Assembly: GCA_019115045.1 (NCBI GenBank) | Contig: DXEI01000046.1 | Location: 1 to 32,602 of the forward strand | Source of the DNA: Candidatus Gemmiger excrementipullorum | Lineage (GTDB): Bacteria; Bacillota; Clostridia; Oscillospirales; Ruminococcaceae | Length of the DNA stretch: 32,602 bases | Direction: 5' to 3' | Position numbers and translations under genes: made by a program | The notes under the pieces: generated by a model | The model's input: the letters and a program-made list of their open reading frames with translations, nothing else | Told to the model about the DNA's origin: nothing | Databases searched by the model: none | Part shown: in pieces, positions 23,713 through 30,895 of the stretch | Numbering within the stretch: the stretch's first letter is position 1 | Layout of the letters: each line of letters opens with the position of its first letter

Positions 23713-24114
23713 TCACAGGGCAAGCAGCGCGCACAGTGCCGCAAAAAGCGCCAGCCCCAAAAGGACGCCCGCCAGGTTGCGCGCAACGTCCGCCCAGGAA
23801 AAATGCCGGCCGCGGCACCAGCGTTTGGTGGCTTCGTCGGCCCAGGCCCAGGCGGGCGCCAGGGCAAACAGCCCGGCAGGCAGGCCGCCAGTATGCAGGG
23901 TAGCTGCGTACAAAAAAGAGAAAACCGCAAACAATACGCCATGGGCTGCCCGGCGCAGAAAAAGCTCCAGTGCGCGGGTGTCGTGCTCCAGGGCAGAAAG
24001 CCCTTCTGCCAGGCGCCGGCTGGTGCGGCGGGTATGCTCGCCATCCTGGTGGGAAAGCCAGGTCATCAAGGTAAACCAGCCGGCCGTGAGGGCCAGCAAA
24101 CCGTAAAATGCCAA
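23713..24114 (-). CDS. VanZ-like family membrane protein
   Basis: A 133-residue protein with about four hydrophobic segments (about 3-20, 57-75, 78-92, 112-131). The block WADEATKRWCRGRHFSWADVARNLAGVLLG matches the VanZ-family D-E-x-x-x...GR...D...N-x-x-G pattern. VanZ raises teicoplanin resistance in enterococci; most members have no known role. The start is TTG 24114, supported by GGAGAG about 6 bp upstream; no ATG lies in a sensible place. Its own consensus promoter precedes it. Confidence 0.78.
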   Translation of the reverse strand: MAFYGLLALTAGWFTLMTWLSHQDGEHTRRTSRRLAEGLSALEHDTRALELFLRRAAHGVLFAVFSFLYAATLHTGGLPAGLFALAPAWAWADEATKRWCRGRHFSWADVARNLAGVLLGLALFAALCALLAL

Positions 24115-24172
24115 AACGACTCTCCTATCCTGCGGCCCTGCTGCGGCGGGCCGGCTGTTGTGCTATGCCTCT

Positions 24173-24201
24173 ATTATAGCAGGGAATGCGCGTTTCAACA
24201 A
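24173..24201 (-). promoter_or_regulatory. Promoter of the VanZ-like gene
   Basis: On the minus strand: TTGTTG (24201-24196), 17-bp spacer, TATAAT (24178-24173). Confidence 0.78.
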
Positions 24202-24231
24202 TACAGGGGGAGGTACGCAAAGCCCCCGTGC

Positions 24232-24265
24232 AAAAACCGGCGGCAGGGCAAACGCCCTGCCGCTG
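24232..24265 (-). terminator. Terminator after the sensor kinase gene
   Basis: A 9-bp stem CGGCAGGGC/GCCCTGCCG (24241-24249 with 24254-24262), followed on the minus strand by CCGG and five T (24236-24232). Confidence 0.82.
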
Positions 24266-24273
24266 TTTGGCTG

Positions 24274-25572
24274 TCACCGGGGAAATTGCACCGTGAATGT
24301 CGCGCCGCCGCCCGGCGTATCGCTTACGCGCAGCGCCGCGCCGTGCAGCCGTGCCAGTTCCTGCGCGACGGCCAGCCCCAGCCCGCAGTGCTGTTTGTCG
24401 GTGCGGCTGGGGTCGGCGCGGTAAAAGCGCTCAAAAATTTTGGCCTTGTCGGCATCGGCGATGCCGGGGCCGTTGTCGGCAACGGCGATGGACAGTGGGG
24501 CCTTTGCACCCCCGGCACAAAGCCGCAGTGTGACGGCGGTCCCGGGCGGCGTATGTTCCAGCGCGTTATGCAGCAAGACCGCCAGCAGCTGCTTGAGCCG
24601 CTCGGCATCGGCCTGTATGGCGGGAACGGGGTGCTCCGGCAGTTCCAGCGCCAGGGTATGGCCGCTTTGCCGCGCCAACGGGTAAAACTGGTCATACAGT
24701 ACAATGCAAAGCGTATCCGGCGCGACGGGCCGCAGCTGCACCGAAAGCCGCCCCGCATCGCCGCTGGCCAGCAACAGCAGGTCGTCGGTCAGGCGGGCCA
24801 TGCGGTCGGCTTCGGCCTGGCTGCTGCGCACAAACTGCGCCTGCCGGGCGGCGGGCAGGTCCTGTTCGGCCAGGGCCTGCAGGCTGGCCTTGATGACGGC
24901 CAACGGGCTGCGCAGCTCATGGCTGGCGGCGGCAATAAACTCTTTTTGGCGGCGCAATGCCTGCTCAGTGGGGGCCAGCGCCCGCCCGGCCAGCCAAAAG
25001 CACAGGCACAGCAAGACGGCGGTGCCTGCCAGCCACAGGGCGGCATATTGCAGCGCCGTGGCCAGCCCGTGACGGCTCAAAAAGCGGGTGTCCTGCGCCA
25101 GCGCGACCAACAGATAATCGCCGTGCGCCCCGCGCGGCAGCAGGGCCGCTGCGCAGCGGTAGGGGGCATGGTCGGGCCCGTCGATGGCAAACGTGACGCT
25201 TTGGCGCACCGCAGCGCTGCCCAGAGTTTCAGGCGGGAGCTGCCCGGCCGCCGCCTGCCACAGCTGCGTTTCCAGCGCGGCACGGTTTTGGGCGGCGGAG
25301 GTACCGGGGTAGTGCAGCGCGGCGCCGTTATCCTGCAAAAACAGCAGGCAGCCGCTGGCGCGCTCCTGCTCGGCCAGCCAGGCGTCGCTTACGGTGGCGG
25401 CCTCAGCCAGGCGGTCGCACAGCGCGGTAAAATTTTGGGCAAACAGAGCTTCGGCGCTCGCCGTATATTGCTGCTGCGAAAACTGCCAGGTGACGGCCAG
25501 CGCCCCGGCCAGCACCAGCGCTGTCAGGGCGGTCATTACCAGCGCCAGGCGGCGGCGCAGCGCGCGCATCAT
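24274..25572 (-). CDS. Sensor histidine kinase
   Basis: A 432-residue membrane kinase: transmembrane segment 1 (about 9-30), an extracellular sensor of about 140 residues with no recognised fold, transmembrane segment 2 (about 172-196), then HisKA with the H-box FIAAASHELRSPL (His218). The HATPase domain has an N-box (LLHNALEHTP), G1 (DNGPGIAD), F-box (FERFYR) and G2 (GLGLAV), so it looks fully active. The start ATG overlaps the stop of the upstream regulator gene (ATGA; a second ATG follows at once), meaning coupled translation and a cognate pair. The divergent ABC-transporter operon is the likely target. Confidence 0.94.
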   Translation of the reverse strand: MMRALRRRLALVMTALTALVLAGALAVTWQFSQQQYTASAEALFAQNFTALCDRLAEAATVSDAWLAEQERASGCLLFLQDNGAALHYPGTSAAQNRAALETQLWQAAAGQLPPETLGSAAVRQSVTFAIDGPDHAPYRCAAALLPRGAHGDYLLVALAQDTRFLSRHGLATALQYAALWLAGTAVLLCLCFWLAGRALAPTEQALRRQKEFIAAASHELRSPLAVIKASLQALAEQDLPAARQAQFVRSSQAEADRMARLTDDLLLLASGDAGRLSVQLRPVAPDTLCIVLYDQFYPLARQSGHTLALELPEHPVPAIQADAERLKQLLAVLLHNALEHTPPGTAVTLRLCAGGAKAPLSIAVADNGPGIADADKAKIFERFYRADPSRTDKQHCGLGLAVAQELARLHGAALRVSDTPGGGATFTVQFPR

Positions 25573-26243
25573 GGCGCGGCCTCCAGCTTATAGCCGCTGC
25601 CCCGCACCGTGACGATGCGGCAGCGGCTGCCCACGGCGGCCAGGCGGCGACGCACAAAATGGATATAACAATCCAGGTTGGCGTCCTCCACCTCGGCCAG
25701 CGGCCCCCACACCTGGGCCAGCAGGGCGGGGCGCGTCTGCAGGCGCCCGGGGGCGCGCAATAACGCTTCCAGCAGGTCGCATTCACGTTTGGTCAGGTCG
25801 GTGGCGGCGGCCGGGCCGGTCAGGGTGAGTTCGGCGGGCGTCAGTTCAACATCGCCGCAGCGCAAAATGGTGGGCGCGGCCGTTGCAGGGCGGCGCGCCA
25901 GCGCCCGCAGCCGGGCCAGCAGTTCGCGGGTGTCAAACGGTTTGGCCAGGTAGTCGTCGGCACCGGCGTCCAGGCCGTCTACGCGCTCGCCCACGCCGGA
26001 AAGCGCCGTCAGCATCAGCACCGGCGTGTCAACGCCCTGCGCCCGCGCGGCGCGCAGCAGGCGCAGGCCGTCCAGGCCGGGCAGCATGCGGTCCAAAATG
26101 CACAGTTCATAGGCGTCGCTGGCCAGCAGCGGCAGGGCGTCGGCGCCGTCGTGGCAGGCGTCCACCCGGTACCCGGCACCCTCCAGCGCAGGGCGCAGCG
26201 CTTCGCATAAGGCGCAGTCATCTTCGATCAGCAGCAATCTCAT
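25569..26243 (-). CDS. OmpR/PhoB-type response regulator
   Basis: A 224-residue regulator. The receiver domain (1-115) has the acidic pocket E7/D8/D9, phospho-acceptor Asp51 (CILDRMLPG), Thr79 and Lys101 (AKPFD). The C-terminal winged helix (about 128-222) shows TKRECDLLEALLR and the VRGSGYKLE ending. The start is ATG 26243, with AAGGAG 7 bp upstream; an in-frame start at 26264 would lie over the promoter. Its own promoter carries a perfect tandem direct repeat fit for OmpR-type dimers, so autoregulation is likely. Confidence 0.95.
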   Translation of the reverse strand: MRLLLIEDDCALCEALRPALEGAGYRVDACHDGADALPLLASDAYELCILDRMLPGLDGLRLLRAARAQGVDTPVLMLTALSGVGERVDGLDAGADDYLAKPFDTRELLARLRALARRPATAAPTILRCGDVELTPAELTLTGPAAATDLTKRECDLLEALLRAPGRLQTRPALLAQVWGPLAEVEDANLDCYIHFVRRRLAAVGSRCRIVTVRGSGYKLEAAP

Positions 26244-26271
26244 AGCAGGCTCCTTGCAGTTCACTTTCTTT

Positions 26272-26304
26272 ATTATACACCTTTTGCCTTGAAGAAACCT
26301 TGAA
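26272..26304 (-). promoter_or_regulatory. Promoter and operator of the two-component system
   Basis: On the minus strand: TTCAAGG (26304-26298), TTTC, TTCAAGG (26293-26287), then 9 bp to TATAAT (26277-26272). There is no good -35 (AGGTTT at the 17-bp position); the repeat covers that place, as in PhoB-class activated promoters. Confidence 0.75.
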
Positions 26305-26319
26305 AAATCTTTTTGCTTT

Positions 26320-26352
26320 TTTAAGGACGCTTCAAGCCAAGCGCGCTATACT
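26320..26352 (+). promoter_or_regulatory. Promoter and operator of the ABC-transporter operon
   Basis: On the plus strand: TTTAAGG (26320-26326), ACGC, TTCAAGC (26331-26337), 9 bp, TATACT (26347-26352). Each half-site matches TTCAAGG in 6 of 7 positions, with the same 4-bp gap and the same 9-bp distance to the -10 as the divergent operator. Confidence 0.72.
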
Positions 26353-26388
26353 GGGAACCAGAAAACCAAAACAAGGGGGCTTACACCT

Positions 26389-28689
26389 ATGAAACGAGGC
26401 ACCCGTGCCTTTTTATGCACACTGCTGGCCACCAGCCTGGCCGCCTGCGGCGCTGCGCCTGCCGGTACCGCGCAAAGCGGCACGGCGGGGGAACCTGCCG
26501 GGCAGGAAGCGATGGGCCGCTGGGTCGAGAGCACGGTAGATTTGGGCGGCCGCGAAGTGCTCGGCGACCCCATGCTGCGCGCTGACGGCACGCTGGTGCT
26601 GTATACCTGCGAAAACGACCTGGACGCTATGACCGCCGGCAGCCTGATGCGCCTGACTTCGGCCGACAACGGCGAGACCTGGACCGAGGAGGACACCGGC
26701 TGGGGCGAACTCATCGACGGGCCGGTTTTGCAGGTGCTGGAAGCTGCCGACGGCACCGTCTGCCTGACGTGCGTGACGCAAAGGCTCGACGACCGCGGCC
26801 AGAATGAATACGGCACTTATCTTGTGCAGCCGGGCGGCCAGCCGGAACCGCTGCAGCTCGATGGGGTCGAGAATGGCAACGTCAGCGCCAGGTATGCGGC
26901 GTTCTGCGGCAATGCGCTTGTGTTTGTGGTTTCCAATTACCCGGCGCAGGATGCAACTTACGAGCTGGTGCGCTACGACCTGGCGGACAAGACCACAACG
27001 GTGCTGCCGCTGGATCTCGACACGTCGTACGGCGCTATGGTGCAGCCGGCCGCCGCCGGCGGCAAGCTGCTGTTCACCGCCTACGGCGACAACGGCATAA
27101 AGCTCGTGTCGCTGGACCCGCAGACCGGGGCGGTGGCCGACGTGCTGGACCCGCTGAGCGCTGCGATCAGCGGCGCCCTGACGGCGGATGAAAGCGGCGC
27201 CGCCTATTACCCCAGCAACCAGGGCATCTACCGTCTGGCGGCCGGCGGCACCTTGCCGGAACAGATCGTGCCCGCCGACGCCACGGCCCTGAGTGTGGAG
27301 AGCAACTACCCGCGCAGCATCTGCCGCACTGCCAACGGGGATTTTCTGGTGACCCAGCTTAATATGGGCGATGAAGTGCAGACGGTATACCGTTACCACT
27401 ACGACGAAAGCTTGCCCACCCACGCCGCCACGACGTTGAACATCTGGGCGCTGGAAGATTCGGCCACCGCCCGCGCGGCCGTCACCGCCTACAAGCAGCA
27501 ACACCCCGAGGTGGATGTGAACTTCACGGTGGCGCTGCAGGAGGATGCCGCCGACCCGGCTGCGGCCCGCAACGATGCGCTGACGCAGCTCAACACCCAG
27601 CTGCTGGCGGGCGAAGGCCCCGATGTGCTGCTGTTGGACGGCGTCGACTACGAGACCTACGTGCAAAAGGGCATTTTGGCGGACCTGAGCGGCGCGGTGC
27701 CGATGGACGAACTGCAGCAAAATCTTGTGGCGGCGTTCGCGGCCGACGGCAAGACGTTCGTGCTGCCGGCGCGGTTCAGCGTCCCGGTGCTGGTGGGTGA
27801 CGACGGCACGCTGGACGGGCTGGACAGCCTGGCGGCGCTGCAGCAGGCCGTGCTGGACGCTGCGCCGCGCGCCGATTTCGGCGATGACAGCCCCGACTAC
27901 TACGACGGCCTGCCCGATGGCGAAAAGTATGCCCTGGGCCTGACCGACGCCGAAGATATGGCCGACTTTTTGCTGCCGGTGTGTGCCAGTTCCATCTTGC
28001 AAGGCGGTGCACTGGACGCCGACGCGCTGCGCGAGACGCTGACCTTTGTACAAACTGTGGCCGACTACTACGGCATGGAGGCGTACACGCTGGAAAATAA
28101 CGTAGCTTCCACCCAGAGCTGGTCGGGGGCCGACCCCGTCACCGTCAATGCGCCGATGGGCGAATACACCTACTGCAACCGCGCGCTGTACGGCTGGGCG
28201 CAGCTGGATACCCCTTATGCCGCGCTGATGCTCGCGCGCAACGGCGACCCGATGTCTGCCGAAGCGCAGGACATCCCGTTTTCCATCATCCGGCGGCCGG
28301 GTTTGACGGAGGGCGCTTACACGCCCAAAGTGCTGGTGGGCGTCAACGCCGCCAGCCAGAACCTGGAGCAGGCGCAGGCGCTGGCGGCGACCTTCTTTGA
28401 CCGCGATGTGCAGGAAAATTATTACAACGACGGTATGACGGTGCGCGCCGACTGCCTGGCCGAAAAACTGGACGCTGTGCTGCACAACGAGGGCTATGAC
28501 CCCGATGTCTTTGCCGGCGACCTGCACGCGCTGCTGGACGGCTGCACGACGCCGGTCGCGGTGCCGGCAGTGCTGCGCAACAGCTTTGTGCAGCATGCTG
28601 ACGCTATGATCGCGGGGGACGAGACCGTCGACGAGGCCGCCGCAGGCATGGAGCGCGAACTCTCGCTCTACCTGGCGGAACAGCAGTGA
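26389..28689 (+). CDS. Lipoprotein: beta-propeller fused to an extracellular solute-binding domain
   Basis: A 766-residue exported lipoprotein. The signal peptide ends in lipobox SLAAC with Cys20 as lipid anchor, followed by a flexible Ala/Gly/Thr linker. Residues of about 45-340 look like a beta-propeller: repeated strand pairs (RADGTLVLYT, AADGTVCLTC, GGKLLFTAYG, TANGDFLVTQ) and one Asp-box SADNGETW (91-98) as in sialidase-type propellers. From about 345 comes a family 1 solute-binding domain (TLNIWALEDSATARAAVTAY, then GEGPDVLLLDGVDYETY). Usual family 1 proteins are 400-550 residues, so the propeller is an addition. The gene opens an operon with two permeases and is probably their substrate receptor; the ligand is unknown. 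ATG 26389 has AAGGGGG upstream. Confidence 0.88.
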   Translation: MKRGTRAFLCTLLATSLAACGAAPAGTAQSGTAGEPAGQEAMGRWVESTVDLGGREVLGDPMLRADGTLVLYTCENDLDAMTAGSLMRLTSADNGETWTEEDTGWGELIDGPVLQVLEAADGTVCLTCVTQRLDDRGQNEYGTYLVQPGGQPEPLQLDGVENGNVSARYAAFCGNALVFVVSNYPAQDATYELVRYDLADKTTTVLPLDLDTSYGAMVQPAAAGGKLLFTAYGDNGIKLVSLDPQTGAVADVLDPLSAAISGALTADESGAAYYPSNQGIYRLAAGGTLPEQIVPADATALSVESNYPRSICRTANGDFLVTQLNMGDEVQTVYRYHYDESLPTHAATTLNIWALEDSATARAAVTAYKQQHPEVDVNFTVALQEDAADPAAARNDALTQLNTQLLAGEGPDVLLLDGVDYETYVQKGILADLSGAVPMDELQQNLVAAFAADGKTFVLPARFSVPVLVGDDGTLDGLDSLAALQQAVLDAAPRADFGDDSPDYYDGLPDGEKYALGLTDAEDMADFLLPVCASSILQGGALDADALRETLTFVQTVADYYGMEAYTLENNVASTQSWSGADPVTVNAPMGEYTYCNRALYGWAQLDTPYAALMLARNGDPMSAEAQDIPFSIIRRPGLTEGAYTPKVLVGVNAASQNLEQAQALAATFFDRDVQENYYNDGMTVRADCLAEKLDAVLHNEGYDPDVFAGDLHALLDGCTTPVAVPAVLRNSFVQHADAMIAGDETVDEAAAGMERELSLYLAEQQ

Positions 28690-29540
28690 GGCGGAACTAC
28701 GCCCAAACCCGGCGCCGGCAGCGGGCCGCGCCGTGGCTGTTTTTGACCCCCAGCCTGTGCGGGGTGACGCTGTTTGTGCTGGCCCCCTTTGCCGAGACGG
28801 TGCGCCGCAGCTTTTGCGATACGCTGGGGCGGCAGGCGGTGGGCCTTGCCAACTACCAAAGTGTGCTGCAAAACGCGGCGTTCCGCCTGGCGGTGCGCAA
28901 CACCGTGCGGTTTACGGCTGTCTGCGTGCCGCTGCTGCTGGGGCTGAGCTTATTGCTGGCGCTGGCGCTGCGCAGCAGGCCGCTGCGCGGCACGCGGTGG
29001 GCGCAGCGCTACCGCACAACGTTTTTGCTGCCGATGGCTATCCCGGTGCCCAGCATTGCCCTGCTGTGGCAGGTGCTATTTGCCCAAAACGGGCTGCTGA
29101 ATACACTGCTGGGCATGCACTGCGACTTTTTGGGCAGCGACGCCGCCTTTTGGGTGCTGATCGCCACCTATGTGTGGAAAAACGCTGGCTACACCAGCGT
29201 GCTGTGGTCCGGCGGGCTGGACGCCATCCCTAAGGAACTGTATGAGGCCGCCGCTGTGGACGGCGCAGGCGCGGTGCGGCAGTTTACGGCGGTGACGCTG
29301 CCGCAGCTGGGCCCCACGCTGGCCGGCACGGGCATCTTGAGCCTGCTCAACACCGGCAAGGTCTTCCGTGAGGCGTACCTGGTGGCGGGGGCCTACCCGC
29401 CGCAAAGCATCTATTTATTGCAGCACCTGTTCAATAACTGGTTTCTGGCGCTGGACCTGCCGCGGCTGTGCGCGGCGGCGGTGCTGGTGGCGCTGGCGAC
29501 GCTGGCGGGCCTTGCGGGGCTGCGCGTTGGGAAACGATGA
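28686..29540 (+). CDS. Sugar-type ABC transporter permease (MalF/UgpA-like)
   Basis: A 284-residue inner-membrane permease with six hydrophobic segments. It begins with the typical APWLFLTPSLCGVTLFVLAP and contains the EAA loop that contacts the ATPase (ELYEAAAVDGAGAVRQFTAVTLPQL). The start is GTG 28686, overlapping the upstream stop (GTGA), so it is coupled to the binding-protein gene. Its partner permease overlaps at the other end. It would form half of the membrane channel of a carbohydrate (CUT1) importer. Confidence 0.93.
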   Translation: MRRNYAQTRRRQRAAPWLFLTPSLCGVTLFVLAPFAETVRRSFCDTLGRQAVGLANYQSVLQNAAFRLAVRNTVRFTAVCVPLLLGLSLLLALALRSRPLRGTRWAQRYRTTFLLPMAIPVPSIALLWQVLFAQNGLLNTLLGMHCDFLGSDAAFWVLIATYVWKNAGYTSVLWSGGLDAIPKELYEAAAVDGAGAVRQFTAVTLPQLGPTLAGTGILSLLNTGKVFREAYLVAGAYPPQSIYLLQHLFNNWFLALDLPRLCAAAVLVALATLAGLAGLRVGKR

Positions 29541-30361
29541 AAAAATGGTTTTTGCTCCCCTTTGCAGCGCTGGTATGGGCGCCGCTGTGGCTGCTGGCCA
29601 CAGCGGCGGTGACCGGCAGCGCCGAACTGCAGCTGACCTGGGGCCCGGCCCTGGCCGGCAAAGGCCAGGCCGCCTGGACGCTGCTGCCAAGCTGGCCCAC
29701 GCTGCAGCCCATTTTGCAGCTGCTGCTGGACACGCCAGAGTATTTTGCCGCGTTCTGGAACACCTGCGCCCAGGTGTTCCCGCAGCTGGCCGGGCAGCTG
29801 GCGGTCGGCGCGCCGGCGGCGTGGGCGCTGTCCCGTTTGCGGTTCCGCGGGCGACGGGCTTTGCAGGCGCTGTATCTGATCCTGATGCTGCTGCCGTTCC
29901 AGGTCACGATGGTGCCCGCCTACCTGACGCTGAATACGCTGGGGCTGATGGATACCGTGTGGGCGGTGATCCTGCCCGGTGCGTTTGCGGCGTTTCCGGT
30001 ATTTCTGATGCAGCGCGGGTTCGATACCGTGCCGCTGCCCTTGCTGGAAGCCGCCGCCATCGACGGCGCGGGGCCGTGGCAGCAGTTTTGGCGCATCGGC
30101 CTGCCGGTGGGGATGCCGGGCGTTTTGGCAGCGATGACTGTCAGTTTTCTGGACGCCTGGAACGCGCTGGAACAGCCGATGGTCTTTTTGCCCACACCGC
30201 TGCGCTGGCCGCTTTCGCTGTACCTTACCAACATGACCGGCCAGGACCTGGCCCTGACGATGGCGGCCAGCCTGTTTATGCTGCTGCCTGCGGTATTGAT
30301 CTTTGCTTTTGGCCAGCCCTACCTCGAACAGGGGATTTTGGCCGGGGCTGTGAAAGGATGA
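29537..30361 (+). CDS. Sugar-type ABC transporter permease (MalG/UgpE-like)
   Basis: A 274-residue partner permease. The basic start MKKWFLLPFAALVWAPLWLL forms the first membrane segment; further segments lie through the protein. The EAA motif is LLEAAAIDGAGPWQQFWRIGLP, and a MalG-like P-x-x-x-M-V-P-A-Y-L block is present (PFQVTMVPAYLTLNTLGL). ATG 29537 overlaps the previous stop (ATGA). No ATPase gene lies in the operon as seen; CUT1 importers often use a shared MsmK/UgpC-type ATPase encoded elsewhere. Confidence 0.93.
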   Translation: MKKWFLLPFAALVWAPLWLLATAAVTGSAELQLTWGPALAGKGQAAWTLLPSWPTLQPILQLLLDTPEYFAAFWNTCAQVFPQLAGQLAVGAPAAWALSRLRFRGRRALQALYLILMLLPFQVTMVPAYLTLNTLGLMDTVWAVILPGAFAAFPVFLMQRGFDTVPLPLLEAAAIDGAGPWQQFWRIGLPVGMPGVLAAMTVSFLDAWNALEQPMVFLPTPLRWPLSLYLTNMTGQDLALTMAASLFMLLPAVLIFAFGQPYLEQGILAGAVKG

Positions 30362-30365
30362 CGGT

Positions 30366-30878
30366 ATGAAACGCTTGCTGATCGTATGCATATTGGCGGC
30401 CCTGCTGTGCGCGGGGCTGGCGGTGCTGGTGCAAAGCTGCGCGCCGGCGCAGGAAACCGCGTCGCCCGCGCTTTCACCAGGGATGGCCCCGGCACAGGCG
30501 GGATACACGCCCGCGCCGCCGGAAACAACGCCGGCGCCGGCCAGTGTCGAAACAGCACAGGACGCCCTGCCTGCCCCCGACCTGCGCGGCACCATTGAAG
30601 TCGTGGACGGCACGACGCTTTTGCTGGATCCTGTGCGGGTCACAGCGCAGGGCGAAGGCTGGGCCGTAGCGGGCGGCGGCGGGGCGCTGGGAACAGCGGT
30701 CGCCGTCCAAACCGATGCGGCACAGATCGAAACGGTCAGAGTGTATAACGGCGGTCACGAGCCGCCGCAGCCGGCGGATGAGAGCGCTTTGACGCCGGGG
30801 GACATGGTTTATTTGTACGGCGCGTGGGCGGGCGAAACGTTTGCGGCGCAGCGCATCGTAGTCTTGCAAATGGGGTAG
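30366..30878 (+). CDS. Small secreted protein with Pro-rich linker and OB-fold-like domain
   Basis: A 170-residue exported protein of unknown function. The N-terminus is a signal segment (MKRLLIVCILAALLCAGLAV) ending in LVQSC, a weak lipobox with Cys25. It is followed by about 45 residues of Pro/Ala/Thr linker, then a compact beta-rich domain (about 72-170) with the pattern G-T-I-E-V-V-D-G-T-T-L-L-L ... L-T-P-G-D-M-V-Y-L-Y-G ... A-Q-R-I-V. That resembles DUF5666-type OB-folds, an impression only. ATG 30366 lies 4 bp after the permease stop, with AAAGGATG upstream, so it belongs to the same operon and leads into the adaptor gene. Confidence 0.8.
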   Translation: MKRLLIVCILAALLCAGLAVLVQSCAPAQETASPALSPGMAPAQAGYTPAPPETTPAPASVETAQDALPAPDLRGTIEVVDGTTLLLDPVRVTAQGEGWAVAGGGGALGTAVAVQTDAAQIETVRVYNGGHEPPQPADESALTPGDMVYLYGAWAGETFAAQRIVVLQMG

Positions 30879-30895
30879 TCTGGGGACGAAAACGG

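Noticed and set aside
23703-23722. Hairpin TGCCCTG/CAGGGCA at the end of the VanZ-like gene
   Set aside because: There is no T run after it on the minus strand; it overlaps the stop codon and may be chance. The VanZ-like gene may read through into the peptidase gene.
22894-25593. An 899-codon open frame on the plus strand
   Set aside because: Antisense to the P1 peptidase, VanZ-like and kinase genes, rich in Gln/Gly/Arg/Ala, and with no domain. Shadow frame.
26413-28596. A 727-codon open frame antisense to the solute-binding lipoprotein
   Set aside because: The plus-strand product has a lipobox and recognisable domains; the antisense product is Arg/His/Gln/Val-rich without motifs.
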